Made by a program: the position numbers and the translations under genes
Source: Methylomonas sp.
GTDB lineage: Bacteria; Pseudomonadota; Gammaproteobacteria; Methylococcales; Methylomonadaceae
Assembly (NCBI RefSeq): GCF_023228165.1
Contig: NZ_JALOBS010000010.1
Location: 1 to 64,000, forward strand
Reading direction: 5' to 3'
Length of the DNA: 64,000 nt
Notes under the pieces: model-generated
Databases searched by the model: none
What the model saw: the letters and a program-made list of their open reading frames with translations, nothing else
What the model was told of the DNA's origin: nothing
In this document: positions 59,327-64,000 of the stretch, piece after piece
How positions within the stretch are numbered: the stretch's first letter is position 1
How the letters are laid out: each line of letters starts with the position of its first letter

Positions 59327-59806
59327 TTAATTGACCTTGATCAATTCCACATCGAAGATCAACGCGGCGTTGGGGCCGATGTCACGGCCGGCGCCGCGTT
59401 CGCCATAGGCCAGCTTAGACGGTATGAAGAAGCGGTATTTCGCACCTTCTTTCATTAATTGCAGGCCTTCGGTCCAGCCGGCAATGACCCGGTTAAGCGG
59501 GAAGGTGGCCGGTGCGCCGCGTCCATAGGAGCTGTCGAACTCCTTGCCGTCTATGGTGGTGCCTTTGTAATGCACGGTGACATTGTCGGTGGCTTTGGGC
59601 GCTGCGCCCGTGCCTTCGGTGAAGACAAAATATTGCAGCCCGCTGGCGGTGGTCACGATGCCGGCATTTTGAGCGTTATCCGCCAGGAATTTTTCGCCGG
59701 CGGCTTTGTTTTCGGCGGGAGGGGTGGCATTGGCCATAGAGAACATAATAAATCCTGTAATAAATGCGATTAAAGTAGCTATGATGCGGTTTCTTAAAGA
59801 TTTCAA
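59327..59806 (-). CDS. FKBP-type peptidyl-prolyl cis-trans isomerase, exported
   Basis: This 159-residue protein has a signal peptide (about 1-27, ending ANA) and a single FKBP domain. VHYKGTTIDGKEFDSSYGRG, the pocket VIAGWTEGLQLMKEG and the LAYGERGAG segment are all present. It folds proline-containing proteins in the periplasm. It is FkpA/Mip-like but lacks their long N-terminal dimerisation helices. Confidence 0.93.
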   Translation of the reverse strand: MKSLRNRIIATLIAFITGFIMFSMANATPPAENKAAGEKFLADNAQNAGIVTTASGLQYFVFTEGTGAAPKATDNVTVHYKGTTIDGKEFDSSYGRGAPATFPLNRVIAGWTEGLQLMKEGAKYRFFIPSKLAYGERGAGRDIGPNAALIFDVELIKVN

Positions 59807-59938
59807 GGGTTGCTCCTGGTAATAAATTATTATTCAACGGGGTTACAAGCCATAACCTGTTTCGCCGTATCAGGACATAGCTAGAGTTATTCCGAGCTGA
59901 GGGTTTGGTTACCGGCGATTAGTTACCGGAATAGTTTA

Positions 59939-60529
59939 TCAGTTTTCGCTGTCCAGCTCTTGTCTGCAAGTGGCCAATTGTGCGTCGTATTGCCAGGCGC
60001 GCTGATGGACTTTTTGGGCGACATTCATCAACCAACGTTTGTTTTTATAATGTTGCCGGCGGTAACCGGTATGGCCTTCGTGGTAAGCCAGGTAAAGATG
60101 TTGTGCGTCGGTGTAAGGAATGCCCAATTTTTTGTTACTAATCGCACAGTACCAAGCCACGAAATCGCAGCTATCGGCGAAATCTTCCCGATCGGCCCAG
60201 CGGTTGCCTGTTTGGTGCTGATAGTCTGACCAAGTACCATCCTGGGCCTGCGGGTAGCCGAAGGCGCTGCTGGAGCGAAACCAGGGTATAAAGCCCAATA
60301 GCGTGGGCCGGGGCGGTTCGGCATCGGCGATAAAGCTGGATTCTTGAAAAATGATGGACATCTGCACCGCGATCGGCACTCCCCAGCGACGTGAAGCAGT
60401 CAGGCTGGCCTGGTACCAATCGTCTTTTTCCCGGAAAATCTGGCAAACGTTTTGTGTGTTTTTGGGGGGAGTGGTTGCACAGGCCGATAAAAGGACTAAG
60501 ATTATGATCAATAATGAATTTAGTTTCAT
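59939..60529 (-). CDS. Lipoprotein with SLT-type transglycosylase domain
   Basis: This protein of about 196 residues begins MKLNSLLIIILVLLSAC, a lipobox. A soluble-lytic-transglycosylase-like domain follows, with the putative catalytic Glu in IFQESSFIAD and AFGYPQAQDGTW, YLAYHEGHTGYRR downstream. It probably cleaves peptidoglycan at the outer membrane. The Met at 60529 starts the signal peptide; the frame is open from 60553. Divergent from the PilZ gene. Confidence 0.88.
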   Translation of the reverse strand: MKLNSLLIIILVLLSACATTPPKNTQNVCQIFREKDDWYQASLTASRRWGVPIAVQMSIIFQESSFIADAEPPRPTLLGFIPWFRSSSAFGYPQAQDGTWSDYQHQTGNRWADREDFADSCDFVAWYCAISNKKLGIPYTDAQHLYLAYHEGHTGYRRQHYKNKRWLMNVAQKVHQRAWQYDAQLATCRQELDSEN

Positions 60530-60562
60530 TCCATCCGTCCTCCTGGTTAACATAAACGTGAA

Positions 60563-61216
60563 GTGAATGACATGATAAATACGATACAGTTGGAAGAGAA
60601 TAGGGCCTACCGTAAAAATCTTACCAGCAATGGCTTAATTTATCTCGGTTTTGAAGAGCATCCCATCAAGGTCATCAATCTGTCGTTGACGGGATTTCTG
60701 GCGGAATTAAGCGATAAACACGCCGAGCACCGGATAAAAGACATTTTTCATAGTTTACAAGTTTCGCCGCGCGTGGACATCTATTTGCCGAATATGCGGG
60801 TAGCTGGAGAAGCGGAAGTGGTGCGGGTCGAAGCGGTTGATGATGGGCTATTGATAGGCATTGAGTTTCGGGAGCTGTCGTACGACATCGACAATTTGCT
60901 TTACAACCGCCGAGCGTATCGTAAAAACATCAGCACGTTGGGAGAAATTGTCATCGACGGTAACAGCCATGTTTTTACCACCCAAAATGTGTCGGTAGAC
61001 GGTTTGATGGTGCGTGTTGCCCGGGTACTTGACGTCGAAGTCGGCAGTCGCTCGGCTTTTAGCTTCAAAGAGTTGCAACTGGAGGGCGAAGCCGAAGTGA
61101 TTTGGGTGGAATTGGATGAACACTCCAGTTTGCTGGGGCTGAAATATGTGCACCTCGAGCGGGAGATGTTTCCCGGCGTACCTCGTTTTGTTCGAGATCA
61201 GGCGTTATCCGCCTGA
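60563..61216 (+). CDS. Double PilZ-domain protein (c-di-GMP receptor)
   Basis: This 217-residue protein has two PilZ-like halves. The first has ENRAYRKN (RxxxR) with VINLSLTGF; the second has NRRAYRKN with QNVSVDGL. The motifs of both halves match the c-di-GMP-binding RxxxR and (D/N)xSxxG patterns. It could read c-di-GMP levels set by the GGDEF/EAL and HD-GYP enzymes nearby. The start is GTG at 60563 or ATG at 60572. Its 3' end overlaps trpD2, which runs the other way, by 12 bp. Confidence 0.85.
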   Translation: MNDMINTIQLEENRAYRKNLTSNGLIYLGFEEHPIKVINLSLTGFLAELSDKHAEHRIKDIFHSLQVSPRVDIYLPNMRVAGEAEVVRVEAVDDGLLIGIEFRELSYDIDNLLYNRRAYRKNISTLGEIVIDGNSHVFTTQNVSVDGLMVRVARVLDVEVGSRSAFSFKELQLEGEAEVIWVELDEHSSLLGLKYVHLEREMFPGVPRFVRDQALSA

Positions 61217-62209
61217 CAGGCGTGCTCTGTTCCGGTTTAGCCACAAGTCACCCGCCAGCCCATGGGCCGCAGTCTGGTTGTCCGCCCGGCCTAATAATTT
61301 CAAAGCGACGGCTGTCGTGCCTATCACGGTCGCCTCGGCAAATTCATCTTCCCACTGGCCTTGCCACAAGCTTGCCAATTGTTGCGGATCCAGCTGGTCG
61401 GCTTTCATGTGGCGCCGGGCAAATAGCGCAGGCCAGAGCTCATCGATCAGTTCGCCGTTGCCGACGCTCTGCACCAGGCAGTCGACGTCAGGATTCCGTT
61501 CCGTTTCACCGCCTTCGCCTTTTAACACAGCCATATTGCGTTCGCCCAATAACAACGCAGCCTTTTGATGTACTTGCCGGTAGCTGGGGTGAAAAATACC
61601 TTGGATGCTGTGGCTGGCCTGCATCGGGTTCAGTAAGCGCACCAAAGTGTGTACCGGCGAGCGCAAGCCCATTACCGGACGCAGATTGACCATATCGTAG
61701 AGCATGGGGCAAATATGTTGCAGCGACAGATAGCTAAAGTTGCTTGTCGACAGTTGCTGTTCGGCTTCCGCCATAGAATGCGCCGCCGGTACGCCTAAAG
61801 TTTCCAAAACCTTTTCGGTATATAGCCTGCCCTGGGTATGGCCGCCGGCGCCGTGCATGAATACCTTGATGCCATTTTCCGCCAGTAAAAATGTTGACAG
61901 CAAAAACCAAGGCAAATGACGGCGTTTGCCTGCATAAGACGACCAATCTAAATCGACCGGTATCGAGGGGCTGTGCGGAAAACTTTCTTTCGCTGCCGAC
62001 ACAAAGCCCGCCAATTCTTCGCAAGTCTCTTCCTTGACGCGCATCAGCATTAAAAATGCGCCCAGCTGAATCGGCTGTACTTGGTCGGCCAGAATCATTT
62101 TCATGGCCCGATAGGCCTCATCTTGAGTGAGAGGCCGAGAGCCTTTTTTGCCCTTACCCAAAATTTTGATAAATTCGGCGAATGGATGTTCCGGTTCGGT
62201 TAGGCTCAT
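61205..62209 (-). CDS. TrpD2/YbiB-family DNA-binding protein of the phosphoribosyltransferase fold
   Basis: This 334-residue protein is of the anthranilate-phosphoribosyltransferase-like (TrpD2, YbiB) family, with a glycine-rich MHGAGGHTQGR loop and an N-terminal helical bundle. In E. coli this relative binds nucleic acid rather than making tryptophan, and no trp genes are near. It overlaps cyoE by 4 bp (upstream) and the PilZ gene tail by 12 bp. Confidence 0.85.
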   Translation of the reverse strand: MSLTEPEHPFAEFIKILGKGKKGSRPLTQDEAYRAMKMILADQVQPIQLGAFLMLMRVKEETCEELAGFVSAAKESFPHSPSIPVDLDWSSYAGKRRHLPWFLLSTFLLAENGIKVFMHGAGGHTQGRLYTEKVLETLGVPAAHSMAEAEQQLSTSNFSYLSLQHICPMLYDMVNLRPVMGLRSPVHTLVRLLNPMQASHSIQGIFHPSYRQVHQKAALLLGERNMAVLKGEGGETERNPDVDCLVQSVGNGELIDELWPALFARRHMKADQLDPQQLASLWQGQWEDEFAEATVIGTTAVALKLLGRADNQTAAHGLAGDLWLNRNRARLSGG

Positions 62210-63096
62210 GACAAGGACAGTGGGAAGTAGTGATCGATTAACAAAGCGGCAAATATCAGCATTAGATAAACTATCGAATAACCGAAGGTGCGCATGGCGG
62301 TTTTATTGTCTTTTTTTCGCATCATTTGCACGGCGTAATACAGAAATCCCAGTCCCAGCAGCACCGCGGAAATTAAATAAATCAACCCGCTCATGCCGGT
62401 CAGATAAGGCAGCAGGGTGGTGATCAGCAGCAAAATGGTATACAGCAGGATTTGCAGGCGGGTAAATTCCACCCCATGTGTAACCGGCAGCATTGGAATG
62501 GACACTTTGGCGTATTCCTCGCGGCGGGCAATGGCCAGCGCCCAAAAATGCGGGGGTGTCCAAACGAAAATGATTAATACCAGCAACAGGGCGTGGTGAT
62601 GGATTTCCCCGGTAATGGCCGTCCAGCCCAGCAAAGGCGGTGCGGCGCCGGCAATGCCGCCGATGACGATGTTTTGCGGGGTCATTTTTTTTAAGTACAC
62701 TGTGTAAATCACCGCATAACCAATCAGCGACAGAAAAGTCAAAAATGCGGTCAGGGCATTGACTTTAATAATCAGCACAGCCATGGCAATCGAACCGATG
62801 ATACCGGCGAATAGTAGTACATTTTGCGAATTCAAGTCGCCGGTCGGCAAGGGGCGGTTTTTGGTGCGGGCCATTTGACCGTCGGCGATTTGGTCGATGA
62901 AATGATTGATGGCGGCCGCGGAAGAGGCTGCCAGGCCGATACCCAACGTGCCGTAAAAAAAATTGCCGAACGGCGGCCAGCCGGGAACAGCCAGCAACAT
63001 ACCCACGATGGCGGTAAACACGATTAACGCAACCACCCTGGGTTTACAGAGTTCCAGATAGTGCCGCCAGGATAATACGCTGCTTTTGTCTGTCAT
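62206..63096 (-). CDS. cyoE: Protohaem IX farnesyltransferase (haem O synthase)
   Basis: This 296-residue protein has about eight membrane helices and the prenyltransferase Asp-rich motifs IDQIADGQMARTKNRPLP and the later VWTPPHFWALAI. It converts haem B to haem O for haem-copper oxidases. No oxidase subunit genes are in the window, so the context is only the TrpD2 gene it overlaps by 4 bp. Divergent from the M16 peptidase. Confidence 0.95.
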   Translation of the reverse strand: MTDKSSVLSWRHYLELCKPRVVALIVFTAIVGMLLAVPGWPPFGNFFYGTLGIGLAASSAAAINHFIDQIADGQMARTKNRPLPTGDLNSQNVLLFAGIIGSIAMAVLIIKVNALTAFLTFLSLIGYAVIYTVYLKKMTPQNIVIGGIAGAAPPLLGWTAITGEIHHHALLLVLIIFVWTPPHFWALAIARREEYAKVSIPMLPVTHGVEFTRLQILLYTILLLITTLLPYLTGMSGLIYLISAVLLGLGFLYYAVQMMRKKDNKTAMRTFGYSIVYLMLIFAALLIDHYFPLSLS

Positions 63097-63200
63097 TCGG
63101 GTCCGAATAGTTTATATGCCATTAAAGCTATAGAATAACAGTGAACCTTTGAATATTGAAATCGTCACAGGCGCTCGTCTTTTCTATCAATGAGGGAGTT

Positions 63201-64000
63201 ATGAAATTGGAATTGTTGAAACCCGGTATCGCAGCAGCGATGTTGCTTTACCCAGCTTGGCAGGCCTTTGCGGAAGACGGCAAAGTGCATGAACAAGTTT
63301 TGGATAATGGTCTGAAAATACTGGTAAAAGAAGACCATAGGGCACCCGTGGTGGTGTCGCAAGTGTGGTACAAGGTCGGCGGCAGTTACGAACCCGGCGG
63401 TATCACCGGCATTTCGCACATGCTGGAGCACATGATGTTCAAGGGCACTCAACAATATCCGGCCGGCGAATTTTCCCGCATCATCGCCGAAAATGGCGGC
63501 CAGGAAAACGCCTTTACCGGCAGCGATTACACCGCCTATTTTCAGACCCTGGAAAAATCGCGTCTGGAAATCAGCTTTAAGCTGGAAGCGGACCGGATGC
63601 GCAATCTGGATTTAAAAGCCGAAGAATTGGAAAAGGAGCTGCAAGTAGTCACGGAAGAACGTCGCATGCGTACCGAAGACAAACCCCGCGCCAAAGCCCA
63701 GGAACAATTCAATGCGGTCGCCTTTACCAATAGCCCGTATCAAAATCCGGTGATCGGCTGGCCGTCCGATATCGCCAATTACAAAGTCGAAGACCTTAAA
63801 GCCTGGTATCAAAAATGGTACGCCCCCAATAACACCACCTTGGTGGTGGTTGGCGATGTGGATGCTGGGCAAACCATCGAATTGGCCAAACAATATTTTG
63901 CCGGCTTAAAACCCAGTGATATCCAGCCTATCAAGCCGCAGGACGAAACGCCGCAGAAAGGCGCACGTAAACTCACTGTTAAAGCGCCGGCCAAATTGCC
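63201..64000 (+). CDS. M16 family zinc peptidase, N-terminal part
   Basis: This gene runs off the right edge. The visible 266 residues begin with a signal peptide (about 1-24, ending AFA). The inverted zinc motif HMLEH (HxxEH) follows at about residue 80, then downstream Glu residues in EEL-rich helices, as in M16 insulinase-like peptidases. The ATG at 63201 follows a GGGAG. It is exported, so it is of the periplasmic PqqL/zinc-protease kind, often found in pairs; the partner would be beyond the edge. Confidence 0.92.
   Translation, partial: MKLELLKPGIAAAMLLYPAWQAFAEDGKVHEQVLDNGLKILVKEDHRAPVVVSQVWYKVGGSYEPGGITGISHMLEHMMFKGTQQYPAGEFSRIIAENGGQENAFTGSDYTAYFQTLEKSRLEISFKLEADRMRNLDLKAEELEKELQVVTEERRMRTEDKPRAKAQEQFNAVAFTNSPYQNPVIGWPSDIANYKVEDLKAWYQKWYAPNNTTLVVVGDVDAGQTIELAKQYFAGLKPSDIQPIKPQDETPQKGARKLTVKAPAKL

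Noticed and set aside
1..64000. CRISPR array, rRNA genes, insertion sequences with transposases
   Set aside because: None seen: no regularly spaced repeats, no rRNA sequence, and no transposase coding sequence.

Overview
The window looks like the chromosome of a gammaproteobacterium. The mix of a PEP-CTERM type exported protein, an aryl-polyene-like pigment cluster, a SCO/MauG-type di-haem protein and many c-di-GMP proteins fits a methylotroph of the Methylococcales (Methylomonas-like). That placement is inference: there is no rRNA or methane-oxidation gene here to prove it.

Layout. (a) 1-2700 is an AT-richer accessory segment beside a tRNA-Thr gene. It holds the start of a serine resolvase, a three-subsite res-like region, and a compact minus-strand operon. 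The operon encodes a small unknown protein, an HExxH metallopeptidase whose reading frame appears broken at a C7 tract, and a dCTP-deaminase-like protein. This is the best candidate for an undescribed (possibly anti-phage) system. (b) 2.7-10.2 kb is housekeeping on the minus strand: tRNA-Thr, hisI-F-A-H-B, pepN, a PsiE-family protein, a DUF423 protein and moaB. (c) 10.2-11.3 kb holds a PEP-CTERM-like exported protein behind a promoter region with repeated motifs. (d) 11.4-27.3 kb is an aryl-polyene-like type II fatty acid/polyketide cluster. It has two ketosynthases, a chain-length-factor-like protein, two ACPs, a ketoreductase, two dehydratases, a thioesterase, two acyltransferases, a glycosyltransferase, an adenylating enzyme, two flavin-halogenase-like enzymes and a CrtI-like oxidoreductase. 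The usual ammonia lyase, MMPL exporter and methyltransferase are not present.

(e) 28.1-30.0 kb is a SCO-like/di-haem peroxidase fusion. (f) 30.0-34.6 kb is a full arsenic operon, arsR-arsC-arsD-arsA-arsI-acr3, covering inorganic and methylated arsenicals. (g) 34.6-38.7 kb is a patchy region with two toxin-antitoxin modules, an HMCES/YedK protein, a PEBP-family protein and decayed-looking spacers. (h) 38.7-42.5 kb is the conserved rpmH-rnpA-yidD-yidC-mnmE block, without dnaA next to it.

(i) 42.6-61.2 kb is rich in envelope and signalling genes. It includes a glycine-zipper lipoprotein, a PAS protein overlapping a CZB chemoreceptor, a 1343-residue membrane protein of unknown function, a PhnD-like binding protein overlapping a GGDEF/EAL protein, a CHASE2 adenylate cyclase, a REC-GAF-HD-GYP protein, FecR-domain and OmpA-like proteins, an FKBP, an SLT lipoprotein and a double PilZ protein. 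(j) The end holds trpD2 (ybiB), cyoE and the start of an M16 zinc peptidase.
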